Below, piece after piece: positions 45,321-58,100 of a stretch of 64,000 nt of DNA. Below the pieces are notes generated by a model that saw only the letters and a program-made list of their open reading frames with translations, searched no databases and had not been told where the DNA came from. Every line of letters begins with the position of its first letter. The stretch's first letter is position 1. The stretch is from assembly GCA_030533445.1 (NCBI GenBank), contig CM060081.1, forward strand, positions 33,740,111-33,804,110. Direction: 5' to 3'. The stretch is from Cyprinodon diabolis. Its lineage: Eukaryota > Chordata > Actinopteri > Cyprinodontiformes > Cyprinodontidae. The translations under genes were made by a program, and so were the position numbers.

Positions 45321-45989
45321 AGTTACTTTTATCTTCAAAGACAACATGATTGTCAAGTCTCCACCCCCCACATTTAGAACAACTTGTTCCTTTTGAATAT
45401 ATAATTCAGAGCATTTCCTTCTAGCTTGTAATTTTAAGTTAAAACCACTTTCCCAAAGTCACTTATAGCTGTGTTTTTTTGCTTTGTAGAACAAAATGAA
45501 ACACCACTTTTGTTACTGATTCTGCAACCGGAGAACTAATAACAGAGTTGTGGCTCCTATCTCTGCACGAGATTAACATTCATTTAGATGCATGTCGGAA
45601 ATTGTAAACATTTAAAAATTTGGCATCTGGAGATTGCAAACAAAATCTAAACTACGATGCTGTTGTCTAAAGATGAAAATAAACCCTTTGGTTTGATGTA
45701 AACTGTACCAAAGAAACACAAATTCATATAGATGCAAATAAAGCTTTTTTTGAAGAAATGCAAAATGAAGAGTCTTGCTGAACATGTGTGTGTGTAGGTG
45801 GGTGGGTGGGTTGTTTGAGTGTATATGTAGACAAAGGTCAGAAAAGACTCATCTAGGCCCTGTAATGGTGGTAAACCACACAGCTCTGAGAAACAAGCAG
45901 TGTGCTCTGATGGCCAGGTTAGTTCTGAGGTACAGTCTGCCGCATTGTGTCTCTGTATAAGGCTGCATCAAAAGGACAGTTTTTTTCCT

Positions 45990-46760
45990 TGCTCAAGCCC
46001 CTGTCACCACTTGACGATTTAGTCCAGCGTATGCCTGAGTACAAAAAATCTGGCAAAAACGCTGGCATACGTTGAATAAGTTATGGGTACGCTTTGTATA
46101 AGTTATGAGTACGCTGAAACACGCTGGCACACGCTGGCACACGTCGACATACGGCAAGTATGTTGAGAAATTCAAAGTATCTTTACGTCTGCCAGCGTAT
46201 GCTCATACGTGGGGCATAAGTCACAGGTAAGTTATTTGATTGTTGACATACATTAAGTGTAAGTTACTCATAAGTCGTGGTGTCTAGCTCACCCAAAACC
46301 TATGAGTGACTTGTGCCTAACTTATCAAGAACTTATCTGAATGCATATCAACGTATCTGACGTGGTCCAGACGACAGCTGAATGTGTTTCTAGCCAACAG
46401 CTATAGCATATTGTCAGCGTTTGGGATAAAAGGGGGCCCACAGGAGGAAACCATCAGTTCTCCTCCAGATTGCATCCCCTCATAGGGTAAGCGAGAAGGT
46501 GAGTGTGATGGATCCTCCCAGCGCTCAACCCCAGACCCACGACCAACAATCTTCCTAGCTGACATGAAGCTACATCTGCTGTGACTGCAAATCTTCTCTC
46601 TTTTTTATCTATTCTTTTTTTTTTTAGCAGGCAGTAAACTGCTGCCCCCCTCAGCACACTGTTTGTGCATCATTTCATGGGCATTACGCTGTCGAGCATA
46701 AGTTCTGAACTCGTTATGAATACGCTATGCATATGCCCAAAATTGAAAAAATACATAGAA
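45990..46760 (+). other. Unclassified element rich in CGCTGGCATACG-type motifs with promoter-like signals
   Basis: CGCTGGCAYACG and its reverse, and AAGTTATG/CATAAGT-type motifs, occur repeatedly in both orientations at 46,020-46,370 and again at 46,680-46,735. Between the clusters, GATAAAAGG (46,425) is followed about 30 nt later by CATCAGTTCTCC, then a donor AGG|GTAAGC (46,487), a second GTGAGT (46,499), a long pyrimidine tract and TAGCAG (46,626-46,631). This looks like a core promoter, a tiny exon and a 140-nt intron. There is no long ORF. I do not recognise the family. Confidence 0.4.
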
Positions 46761-46830
46761 AGTTAGGCATTTTAGGAGATTCTGGGACATATAAATCAGC
46801 AAGGTGCTACAGGTCCCTCAGCACACACAT

Positions 46831-47115
46831 ATTCAATTCATTTAAATTCAGTTTATTTCTATAGCCCCAATTCACAACTCGTGTAATCTCAAGGCACTTT
46901 ACAGTTCACCAGATCAAACAGTCAAATTGATTCAGTTTTCTATCTAAGAAAAACCAGTTAATTCGAATGCAATCCCTAACACAAAGCATGCTTGCAGTGA
47001 CAGTGGAGAGGAAAAACTCCCTGTGAACAGGAAGAAACCTCCAGCAGAACCAGGCTCAGTGTGAGCGGCCATCTGCCGAGGCTGACTGGGGTTCAAGGAG
47101 AGAGAAGCAATGATA
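46831..47115 (+). repeat. Teleost interspersed repeat
   Basis: It has ATTCAGTTTATTTCTATAGC, CTCAAGGCACTTTACAGT, GAGGAAAAACTCCCTGTGAA and AACCTCCAGCAGAACCAGGC in the order of a very common acanthomorph repeat. It is non-coding; its exact class is not settled here. Confidence 0.7.
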
Positions 47116-47504
47116 TAAAAAGCAGCTGTAAAAGGTGGCCCCATCCAGGAAACACTGCCAGGCTGTCAACTCCTGAGCCAACTCCTATGTCAAAGGATGA
47201 AGAGAGCAAATACTCACTGCTTTGTTTTGTTTTTTCAACACAGTAGTCAACTGTCAATAATAGATCAAACATAATGTGGAAGAAAAAACAAAAAGTCCAA
47301 ACCAACTTGGTAGCATAAAATGCAGCAGATTAGATTTTTCAAAGACTAAACTTGTTTTTAAGAATATCTTCCTTTAAAAAAAAAAAAAATGATTTCTTCC
47401 TTGGTTGCTGCACTGAATTAGTCTTTTCCTTCATTTTGAAGCTAAAATAACTATTCTGAAACCCTCAAAGTCATTTAAAAAACTAGATTTTTTATTTTGT
47501 TTTT

Positions 47505-47557
47505 ACCTTAGATCAGATGATAATGATCCATTTAACAGTGACACCTGATGCCGGTGT
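47505..47557 (-). repeat. 53-bp inverted duplication, arm B
   Basis: It is the reverse complement of 42,912-42,964 with one mismatch (AACAG here against AACAC). The flanks on both sides are unrelated to those of the first arm. Confidence 0.9.
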
Positions 47558-50500
47558 GTGTTTTTATGTGACCATAATCTCATAATCTGATTGTTCAGGA
47601 GCTGGAAATTTGGCATGCAAATATTTTCATTTAGCATCTCCATATGCTGAGCATAATTAATAGTGCAGAGAACCATGTCAAAGAAGAATCCACAAACATT
47701 TTTTGCACTTGCTCTTACAGACAGACAGTGACCAAGTGACCTAAGCTTAACCTGGACTGCAGTGAACACAGACCAATTGAAATTTTCATCATGTCCCAGA
47801 CAGCCAATCCAACAGAGAGAGCACCCATATCTCTTCATATCTAAGCACAAATCAAACATAGATTTGCAGGAGTAGACGCCCACAGACACACAAGCCGCAT
47901 GCTGAGTTCCCACCGCCCATGCAAAAAACCCTGTCTGACAAGCTGAAGCATGTGTGATGGAGCTTGCTATAGTTGGAAAGAGATGTCCCTCTGCCCTGAG
48001 GCTCAGCTCTCGACAGGAAGCTGGAGTGTGAGCTGGGACACACAAGATGAGAGAGGGGAGGAGGAAGACAGCAACAGCCAGAACTTTCCTCACCTCTAAC
48101 TGGAAATCTGCTGTCTGTTCCCTTCCAGTTAAGGTATGATTACAAATGCAAATGCCTGGTCAGGCTCTAGACTTAGACAGATTTATTCTAATCAATAATA
48201 TAGTGATAAATAAGAGGTGGTAATCATTTCTGGGTATTAAAGTCCTTAAAACTCAAAAGTCATATTTAAGTAGTATTTTGATAGATCAAAAATACATGTT
48301 CTTTAATATATTATCCCTGAAGTTAAAAAAGCACTAATTGCACAAATGTTTTTACATGAATAGGGACAATATTTTAATCCCACTTTCTCTGTTGGTCTCA
48401 CAAACACTTTTCAAGGAACCACAGTGTATCATTTGCCTTTATTTAAACAATTTTGCAAATTAGTTCTTTTTTTTTCGTTTGTCTGTTTAACAGTATTTGG
48501 AAGGAAAACCTTTATTGGTAAAACCACAAATTAGAAAGGGAAAAACTGAAATCTGATTGGTCCATCTCTACATCTGAATTATGAAAATTTGCAAGGAACT
48601 TCAAGTTGAATACTGGAATTTTGTCGTTAGGTATTTTAAAATGTTATCAGCATTGATCAATTATTTAAACCTTCAGCAGATATCTAACTCTTGGAGTCTC
48701 ATAGATTATGTAGGCTAATGTCTAACCTAAAAAAAAGAAAAAATAAATAAATAACACTTGTACTCTCCTCTAACAATTTAAGTTACATTTTTTGTTAATT
48801 TAAACAAAATTTTCTTTGATCATAATAACTTTATGATTAATAATAATTGCATAGATATCAATGATTTTTTACACAGGAAATGGCGAGCCACAATGTCATC
48901 AATGACCTTTGGGAAACACACATGAAGCCATTGTAACATTTTTTTTTTCCACCTAGCATCAGGCATTTTAAAACGTTTATATAATGAGATAAGTTTTGCA
49001 AAAACAAAAGAAAAAAACTAGTTTTACTTGTGAAAAACTTTGCTCATCACTCTCAGATTCTAGTACTAACCTCCACTAGTTGATGAGTAAAGGCTTTTGG
49101 TTAATGAATTAGTTTCTCTGTATGAACAGGACCTAATCTTACTCTTACTGGTAAAAAAAAAATACTGTTAATCGTCTACTAAATAAAGCTCATTCAACAT
49201 TTCTCAACTAAGCGTATTCTGGACTCATTATCTGCTTTTTATTTTGCTCTCTTATTATCATTATTACCTATGCACTTTAGGTTTCCTGATTAAATAGTGC
49301 CAGATTTGTCTCCTTGTCTCAGTCAGTTCCAGGTGTGTTGCATGTTAGACCAAAACAAGATAAATGCATTTTAACCAAACAGTTCTTCTCTGTTAACCAG
49401 CATTAGTCTCTTTATCTGCGGTGAAGACAAGCCACAGAACAAGGGAAGTTGTTCTTTTTAAGTCCAGAAGTATTTAAACTACAAAGAAAACAAAACCAGT
49501 TATATGGAATAGTTATAGTTTGAAACCAAATGAAACAGGCAAAACCACTAATGCTTCAGCACTCACAGGCTTTGAAGACTGTGGCAGTAAATAGTTTCTG
49601 GAGACATTATTATCTCACTGTGCCACTGCTCCCATCTAGGGTTACAAGCAGTGACAGGAAGTCTGCAAAGATGACAGCGTAACATGATCAAATTACAGCC
49701 TTACAAGCGAACAACCATAAACACCACATTATCAAGATTATTTAAAAAACGGAGCATCTAATGACTACAGCCTGGAATTCCTTTAAAATCTAAAGTGGTC
49801 AACCCAAAGAACAATCTTACATGTCGTAAAATCACATTAAAAGATCAGCCACACACGCCAATTAGAACTAATATCTAAAACAATATAACTCAAGTTTGCT
49901 TCTACATATGTTGATTTTTTTCTTTTTTTTAGTTTGGGTTATTATACATATAGATAAAGGTAATAATTAAACAAATCAGACCCTGTTACCTACTTATGCT
50001 TTACTAATCTAACTTAAACATTTTCCATGGTAGGAAACATTATCAAACTCTCAATTTGGTAATTTTCTTAGTAGTTTCTACGTTTCAACCAAAAACATTT
50101 TCAGTTCAGTTGAATCTAACCACACAGTAAGGAGTCAGGTTTTAAAAATTCAGAGTTATCCTATTTTACTCTAAATAGAGTATATACAACTACATTGAGT
50201 GTAAAACTGCTCAAGTGTCAGAGTTAATAGTCAATGAAAAATGTGAAAGCCATGCAGTGTAACTTTTACTCTATGTAGTGTCGATTGTCCATTCTCTGAG
50301 ATCTTCCTGATTTTGAGACTAAAATGAGAAAAATTAACTTTGGATTTAAGTTGACACTGGCTATAGAGTAAATTTTACACTAATTTGGAGCGGGAGTGTT
50401 AAAGTAACACTCCAAATGGATTTAAAAAACCTTTCTCGGGTCCAGCCCACATACTCAAATGACAAACCTAAAATATATTTTCTCTACAAATGTAGCAAAA

Positions 50501-52974
50501 TTTAAATGACAATAAACAGCCTTAATGGAGGAACAACAGCTATAGTCATTGCAATAAAGCAGAGTGACACAATGAAAAATTATTCTAATCCTAAATTCCT
50601 CACTTTTTAGATAAGTTCAAATGAAGTAGTGCAACTTCTGGATAAGAAGTTGTGAAATGTACATCTCTACCAAATGACATATGGATTTTTAACTTTATTA
50701 AAAACATTTTTTAAGTTACTAAGCATTTGAAAATTGCAAATGTTTTAAACCAATCAGAACAATCATTTGTAGCATCTACCCATTCAACATTAAGATTGCT
50801 CAGTATATAATGCAATATTTTACAAAAATTATGTTCACATCAGATTTAATGTGCGTCCAAATAAAAAAATATGCACAACAAGCAAAAGTTCAAATGTTAT
50901 CGAATAGTTATACAACATCTACATCTGGAACGATTTGCCCAATGTATGCCAAAACATCTGCAATCCTCTAAACAACAGTACGTTTCTGTTCCACAGCTGC
51001 ACAATAAGGCAAGAGTGGATAAATAATGCCTTTGAGTGAGATCCTGTGGTTCTTACTGGTTGAAACATTACAAATCCATTTCCAGTCAGATCTGAAATTT
51101 AAAAATAACTCTAAACTCTGAGCCAACATCTGTCTGTTACTTTGTCCACACACAACAATTTTTAATCAGATGCAGATTGTCAGCAAATGAGGGCCAATAA
51201 ATAATCCATTGCAGAATATCTGACTGCCCTGTGTTGAACAAATAAGCGTTAGAGGTCTGACTGCTGGAGAAACATCCAGCATTCGGGGAAGACGGATGAA
51301 GTTACAACCTGTTGCTGTGTCATCAGATCTGTGGAGGGGCAATTTGGAAAGTCTGATTTTTTAAGGTTTAAGAGTAGACAGACTGCTGATAATGTGACGC
51401 CAAAGGTCAAATGATTTTAAGTGCTTAGCCAATACCTGTCCTTTTTAAAGTATGAGTGATTGGTGTTAATTATAAATACCTCAATGTCTGTAAACCAGCG
51501 TAGCTATAGGCTGATTGTAGTCCTATTTATTGTAGCCATTCATTTCCGTAATTTTTGGAAAATAAATGTTAACTTTAAGGTTCAGATCTATGCTTTCAGT
51601 TAGTTACTGTAGGTGTAGAATAGTTAGAAGTTCCTGGCCAGCAGATAGAATGGCTTTCTTAAACATCTTCCATTTTTTAATTTGGACTTCTTTCTCAATA
51701 AACAACATTATTTGGGTATATATATCCTTTTAGAAAAAATATAAACCCCCATGGTTTACCTTACACTCAGAAACAAACAGCTTCCCATCCTCCTTATAAC
51801 CAGTTGGTTTTTCACTCCCTAATGCTCTCCTTTAAACTTTTGTTAGCAGGTGTATTACTCTGTGAACTCAACATTTTTTACCCCCCTCCAAACTACCAAA
51901 ACCTGCCAATCCACCCCATCACCACCAAAGGGGGTGGTTGAAGACAAAAAGCACCAGTAAAGATGGTACAGGAGAAGAAGGACCTGAAAAAATAACAGCT
52001 GTGACAACTGCATTGTCATTTAGACATTTGTTTCATGCTGGGAGCAGCAGCAGGTCACTTCACAGCAGGATCTGCACCTATAGGCATCCTCGGTGGCACA
52101 GCTTATCCTGAACTCCGGGGGAAGAGTTTTTCTAAAGAAAAACATCTAAACATATTTGATGATATTCTATTGTAATAGGTCAAAATAGATATAATAAGTA
52201 AGAAGCACAGCTTTTGGATATATATTTATTATTTTGGGCTTTATGAAATGTGGATTTTCCGGGGTGGAATGATTAGTTCACAACAATCTGCGATGGAATT
52301 TCAAGGCAGGAACCAACAAGACTTATAAAGTGGAAATTGCTGAACATCAGTGTCTATTTTTATAGTGAAGCCAACTCAATATTAACATGGGTTCAATGCC
52401 TGTTAATCAAGTATTATATTAGGTAAATGTATTCAATCCTACAAAATAAAAACTGTGCAAATACATAATTTAATACTTAATAAATATGTCAAATGTGTCA
52501 CTTATGAGTGAATGGAGAATCCTAAGTATTCTTAAAAAGTTAAATATTCCTTTATGCATGTGACCTTTAAACATTCCATCTGTTTTTCAGGATCCAATCC
52601 TGAACACTATGCTAATGTATATTCTTTTTCTTTATCATATTACGAGACTACGTTTGAATACCCCTAAAAATGGCGTAACACTTGCATTCCTCCTCAGTGC
52701 GAGCAGCCATCTAGATCCCTGTTATGGTGTCAAAATCCTCCACAGAAATCACACCTGCATTGATCCAGTCACAACATGTAGTTAAGCAATTTCACAAAAA
52801 AAGGAAAAGAAAAGAAAAAGTTCTCCAGGAAAAATTACCTGCAGGGAGCTTTGTGTGTGGCCAAAAACACACAAAGCATTAAAGAAACAACAAACTGCTC
52901 GAGATTTAAACATCATGGACAACATGTAATGAAAAAAAAAAAAAAAAATCAACATCTGTATAAAAGAAAGACCC
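47558..52974. other. Gene-free sequence
   Basis: No supported gene. An open minus frame at 47,503-48,093 lacks an ATG start and family similarity. A perfect octamer ATGCAAAT lies at 48,146-48,153. A hairpin-rich repeat lies at 50,139-50,430 (listed). The rest is AT-rich. Confidence 0.55.
50139..50430. repeat. Hairpin-rich repeat with ACTCTA/TAGAGT and GTGTTA/TAACAC motifs
   Basis: Short palindromic motifs such as ACTCTAAATAGAGTA and AGTGTTAAAGTAACACT recur through about 290 bp. This pattern is typical of a MITE group in fish. Clear target-site duplications are not seen, so the boundaries are approximate. Confidence 0.4.
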
Positions 52975-53153
<179 letters not shown>

Positions 53154-53931
53154 TAGGGGTGGAACGATTCACAAAATCCACGGTTCGGTTCGATTCACGG
53201 TTTCTGGTCACGGTTTTCGGTTCGGTTCGATATATGTTGATTGTTACACCGAAATCCCATAAAAATTTATGAAATTAATGAAAAAATCCCCCAAAAAATA
53301 ATGGATTGTAATTATTTTAAATGATCCGCGGAAACCCTGGATCATTTCCGTATGTTTTGCTGCTTTGAATTTAATCATCTGGCGCATGCCCTCTACAATC
53401 CCCAAGGGACTCAGAGGGGAGCGGACGGGAGCCACAGTGGAGGCTGTAAGCTTTGCTTTGAGCAGCCGGTCTGGAGCGCAGCGGGGGTTGCTGACGGAGT
53501 ATGAGGGATTTCGGGGTTAGCATGACATGTTGCTGTTAGCATAAACAAAACGTGTTGCACTTTTATCCACAACTTTCTTTCCGCCGTTGTCGTAGGTCAC
53601 TCTAAATGCAAAGAAGTCCCATACAGCAGACCTATAAAGTGCTGCTGGCGCGTCTTCCAACTCCTGTTCTTTCCCACTCTCCATACCCACACAATTCTCC
53701 ATAACAACTGATTTTTTTCCCTGCTACACCCGGCTAAGCTGCTTCGCTTCTTCTTCTTGTTTACTACTGGTGGTTGGCTTTGGTCGCAGTACTGCCACCT
53801 TCTGCTCTGGAGTGTAATCGCTTCCTCTATGAGAAAAAGGAGCAGCGCATGAACCGAACGAAACACACGCGAATCGAACCGAGACAGTCGAACCACGGTT
53901 CGGACGGTTTTCCTAAATCGTCCCATCCCTA
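53154..53931. mobile_element. Non-autonomous hAT-type element, 778 bp, inside a microsatellite
   Basis: The ends are inverted: TAGGGGTGGAACGATTCACA on the left and, reversed, TAGGGATGGGACGATTTAGG on the right, with many ACGGTTCGGTTCGATT-type subterminal repeats. The 8-bp flanks ATACATAT (53,146-53,153 and 53,932-53,939) are identical, although they lie in repetitive DNA. The GC-rich centre (53,390-53,510) may be left from the 5' region of an autonomous element. No transposase is encoded. Confidence 0.8.
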
Positions 53932-53970
53932 ATACATATATATATACATATATACATAAACATAATATAA

Positions 53971-54031
<61 letters not shown>

Positions 54032-54087
54032 CATATATATATACATATATATATATATACATATACACATACATATATATTTAAACA

Positions 54088-54120
<33 letters not shown>

Positions 54121-54170
54121 GCACATATATACATACATATATATACATAAACACACACAGATACACATGT
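53932..54170. repeat. (AT)n / (ACAT)n microsatellite, right half
   Basis: It continues the tract at 52,975-53,153, with AT runs and a clean ACAT run at about 54,085-54,116. Confidence 0.95.
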
Positions 54171-54963
54171 AGATAGATGTATAATTTATGAGCCAAATGC
54201 TATGATTGACTTACTATAAGTGTCTTGCAGTCTGCCTTTACTGGCTCTTTTTTGTTATTTATTGGCTACCAGGAAATGAGGGCCCTCCCTGCGTAATTAA
54301 TGGGCACAATTATGTAATCGAGGAGTGGTCTGCAGTTTGTTGCAAACAGCTCCAGATGTTCCGCTAACTTGATGTCGCAGAGAAACACAGTTCTACTTTT
54401 CACCTATGGTGGGGTCACCACCAGTACCAAGCCTGAGGTCACCCCCTCCTACAGCCACCCAGGCCCTCTGTTCTTTCTCTTGTAAATCAAGCTTTAATTC
54501 TTTACAAGCCTTCCAATAACCATAATACCTTCGGAGTGAATTAGCTTGCAAAGCAGGAAGACACAAGGATAGAAAGAAATCAATATGTGTAAAATTAGCT
54601 CGAACACAAGCAATAATCGTGTGCTGGAAGGAAGAATTTACACATGTTGACCTACATATCAAGGATAAATAAAACTTTAGAAGAGTACCGATGTTTAATG
54701 ATTTTAAAATGGGGCTTATGTCAGTCGTGCGCCTGTATCTCCAAGAGATGTGCTCTAGGGATTGATGCCTAGCTGAGATTTGGCTTGTGTAACCAGCTAT
54801 ACACAGGAAAAAATAAACCTTTTCCAACAAGAATAATAAGAGGGTTGAATGTGAAAACTCCTTCAAATATCTTTGTGCTAATAGCGTTTTAATAAGATCT
54901 CATAGGGACATTTCCAACCCAACTTGTGTAGCACTAACATTAAAATCACACCACACTTCATAT

Positions 54964-55164
54964 CAGGCATCCCCAAAGTCGGTCCTCGAGGGCCGCAGTC
55001 CTGCAGGTTTTAGAGGTTTCTCTGCTCCAGCACAGCTGATTTACATTGATAGCTGATTAACAGGGTTTGCTGAACTGCAATCATCAGAATCAGCTTTGCT
55101 GAAAAGAGAAACCTCTAAAACCTGCAGGACTGCGGCCCTCGAGGATTGACTTTGGGGATGCGTG
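54964..55164. mobile_element. hAT-type MITE, 201 bp
   Basis: It is almost palindromic. Long inverted arms begin CAGGCATCCCCAAAGTCGGT (left) and CACGCATCCCCAAAGTCAAT (right, reversed) and include CTGCAGGTTTTAGAGGTTTC. It is flanked by a perfect 8-bp duplication CTTCATAT (54,956-54,963 and 55,165-55,172). It is non-coding. Confidence 0.9.
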
Positions 55165-55172
55165 CTTCATAT

Positions 55173-58100
55173 GGTCCTTCATTTCAGTCGTCATTTCTGA
55201 AAAACTGTATTGATGCGATCGATGCTAATTGCAATATGAAGAATAGATTGAAAAAAGCTCCAACAAGCTCAGCGAAGCTACTTCAAATGAAGCTGTCACC
55301 ATTCATGTCCAAGTTGGGAATATTTTATAGGGCAAAATCTTTTAAAGTTGGTTAATTGTATTTTTTAAAGGACAGTCATAATCAGCTAAGATCAGTCTCA
55401 GCAAATCATAGGTTTACAAAAAACAGCCATCAGAAAATGTCCACAAATCTCCTCATTTGTGCATCTGTAGTGTTTCCCACACGCTGGTCTTTCTGGTTGT
55501 TGCTTTATGTTCGTATATCCAAGGATAATGTGTCAGCGTATTACCTTGGTGAACCAAGAAACCAACCAAACCACCCTCTGTGCTGGATCATAGATTCTTT
55601 AAGCTGATTCAGATGCTTCTGATGTCACCCCCTTTGCAGGGAGCTACAGGGGAAAAGATTCAGACATAGCAACAAAAAAAAAGTGGAAGACAATTTGAAG
55701 GTGAACTGGTGGCGATCATTATCTTTGACTAGTTCAACTGCGGGGCTCATGCAATCATTATTTTCTGAAGTCATCACCCACATCCCGACACCCTGAAATC
55801 CTCCTGCAGGCTACATGTGGGTCCAATGATTCTTCTGCTGCCTAAAATAAGCTGTAACTGCTTGTATGAAAGACAGAGGAGGGAGAAATTGATCTTATCT
55901 GATCCCAGTTTCTGAACTTGGATGCAGATCATTTCTGTTCTTTCTCGAGAACAAACTAACTACCAAAGGAAATCAGCCTTCGGACAAGAACCGAGGAGCT
56001 CAGTTAAAAAAAGAAAACACAGATTTTCAAACCCTGAAATAATTTGTAATTGATAAAAACATTTGTGTAACACTTTTTTTCCCCTAAGTTTTAAAGTTCC
56101 CAACATAATAATTCCCTTTAAAGCTCCAGACGCCATGAAAAGTGCTGAAAAGCCACGATTGCCTAATAAGAACGAGCCAGCCACTGGAGCTCAGTCAGTT
56201 AGGGCTGGGCCAAGCAGCCACTCAGCCAGTGAGGATGGTTAAGTTGTAAATGTGTTGCAGCAGGAAAAGCTTTGGAGCAAGGCGAGCAGTCTGGAGTCTG
56301 CAACTTTCCCCTGATCCAGCTAGTGCACCGCCCTCCCTGCAGCCCACCCAAGAAGCAGCCCATGGGCATAAATTTGAGAGGCTGACTCGCTGTGGATTTA
56401 AAACAATCTGCATCTCTTTCCCTCTAACTCCTACACTATGAAATGTTTCACTCTTTTCCCCCCCTGCACTGTCTTTTGCCCTTTTTTTCCTTTCCAACAA
56501 ATTCCATTTTTAATGAGAGTGGAAAGCTCTTTCTCAGTGTGAGCCAACAAAAATATTTTCCTAAAGGTTTAATTAAGTTAACAAAATATATTGCAAATGC
56601 AGAGGATACATATTTTTGAGCATTAATCCGAGTAACAATAAAGAATCGGCTTTTTTTTTTTGTATCAGCTTTAAAGGAGACCACAGCAAGGCTTTGTTGT
56701 AATAAGGTTAATTACAGCTTATAAAACTTTACCTCGATTTAGTTTGTTTCTCTCTGAAATTAGATATTCTATCTGGACACAGGATGTAAGCTTTAAGGCT
56801 TCAGACCAAAATGTACATATTTAATGAAACTTTTTTTATGCTAAATCCTGTAAGCAACCAGCTTTACTTCACGAAATGATAAAACTGTCAACGGTGTGAC
56901 TCACCACTGTTCACTGCAGTGTTTTAGCAAGACTGCTAAACTGCAAATGTTTCAAGGAGTTTTTAGTTTTCATTTTGTTTTCCAGTTTCTGCCTCATCAA
57001 CACATGTTACTTGTAAATCAACATGAAGCTGTAGGGATTTTTTTCCCTTCAGCTGGAACATCATGTCAGAGGTGTTGTCGTAAATGTGGAGCTGCCTGAC
57101 GATGGGAGCAGTTACCTTTGACCCACAGCAGATTCCTCTCGGCGTATCAGTGACGGCTCGGGCCTGCATTTGGCTCGCAGCAGTTGTAAGTCATATACAC
57201 GCGTGTCACAGAACTTCGAATGTATACCGACTTCCTGTTATGGCATTTGATCTAGATAATGATGCCTAATAATGGCATGCTGTAACAGAAACATGAATGG
57301 AAGGAGAACAGGAATGGGAAGGTTTTGTCAAACCCATGAAAAGAAACTTGGGAAATAGTAAAATTATTTTTTACTGTTGTTGAGAATTGATACCACCTCG
57401 CATACAATATGCACCAACAATAAAGCATTTTAAGCTGTCCATTGCTTTAAAGGTGGGGACAGTCCAGTTAAAAGGTAAACTTAGTTTTTAAAAACCTAAC
57501 ACAAAGAAAAGTGCAGCTCTTCTTCTCTCCGGTGGTCAGTCAGCTGCGCACCAGACCTCCATAGCTGACTTTTTGCTTTGAAATAAAAGCACTTAGGTCA
57601 TGTATTATATTTCTAGTGGAAGAAAATGCTAAGACATCAGTTACATCATAATAAAATAACACATCCCATATCATTTAAACAAAAATCAAACAACCTTTTG
57701 GCACAAGTGTAAACACCCTTAAACTAACACTATGATGGGTCACTTTTCCACTATTCCTTCTGCATTCAGTCATGCTGAGTTCACATTTGCTATCAGCAAA
57801 AGAACGTGAGTAACAGCAGTGGTCGCATCATGATCTGGGTTTACTTTTTTTTCAGAATCTAAGCTTTTTTTCCAGATTGATGAGATCATGAACAAGTCCA
57901 GATCAGTTGGTTTGGCCTTAAACTGACTAATAATCTCGCCTTTTTCTGCAACAAAAAGATTTAAGATTGTCATGGGTTTGTGGGAAATGAAAAAAATAGT
58001 CAAATTGGTGGAAGCATAATTTCAAATATTCTGTGAGACCAGAAAAAGCAGATGAATGTCCTTCTTTGCACAAATTATTCAAATCATTGAAAATGCCAAT

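Noticed and set aside
47503..48093. 196-codon open frame on the minus strand with a signal-peptide-like hydrophobic start
   Set aside because: The first codon is GTG, not ATG, the composition is non-coding-like, and I see no domain or family. The start lies over a GTGAGG donor-like sequence, not a translation start.
57780..57960. Possible further Tc1 relic (SSGRIMIWVYFFS)
   Set aside because: The match is only about a dozen residues without supporting flanks, so it is mentioned only in the surrounding gene-free entry.
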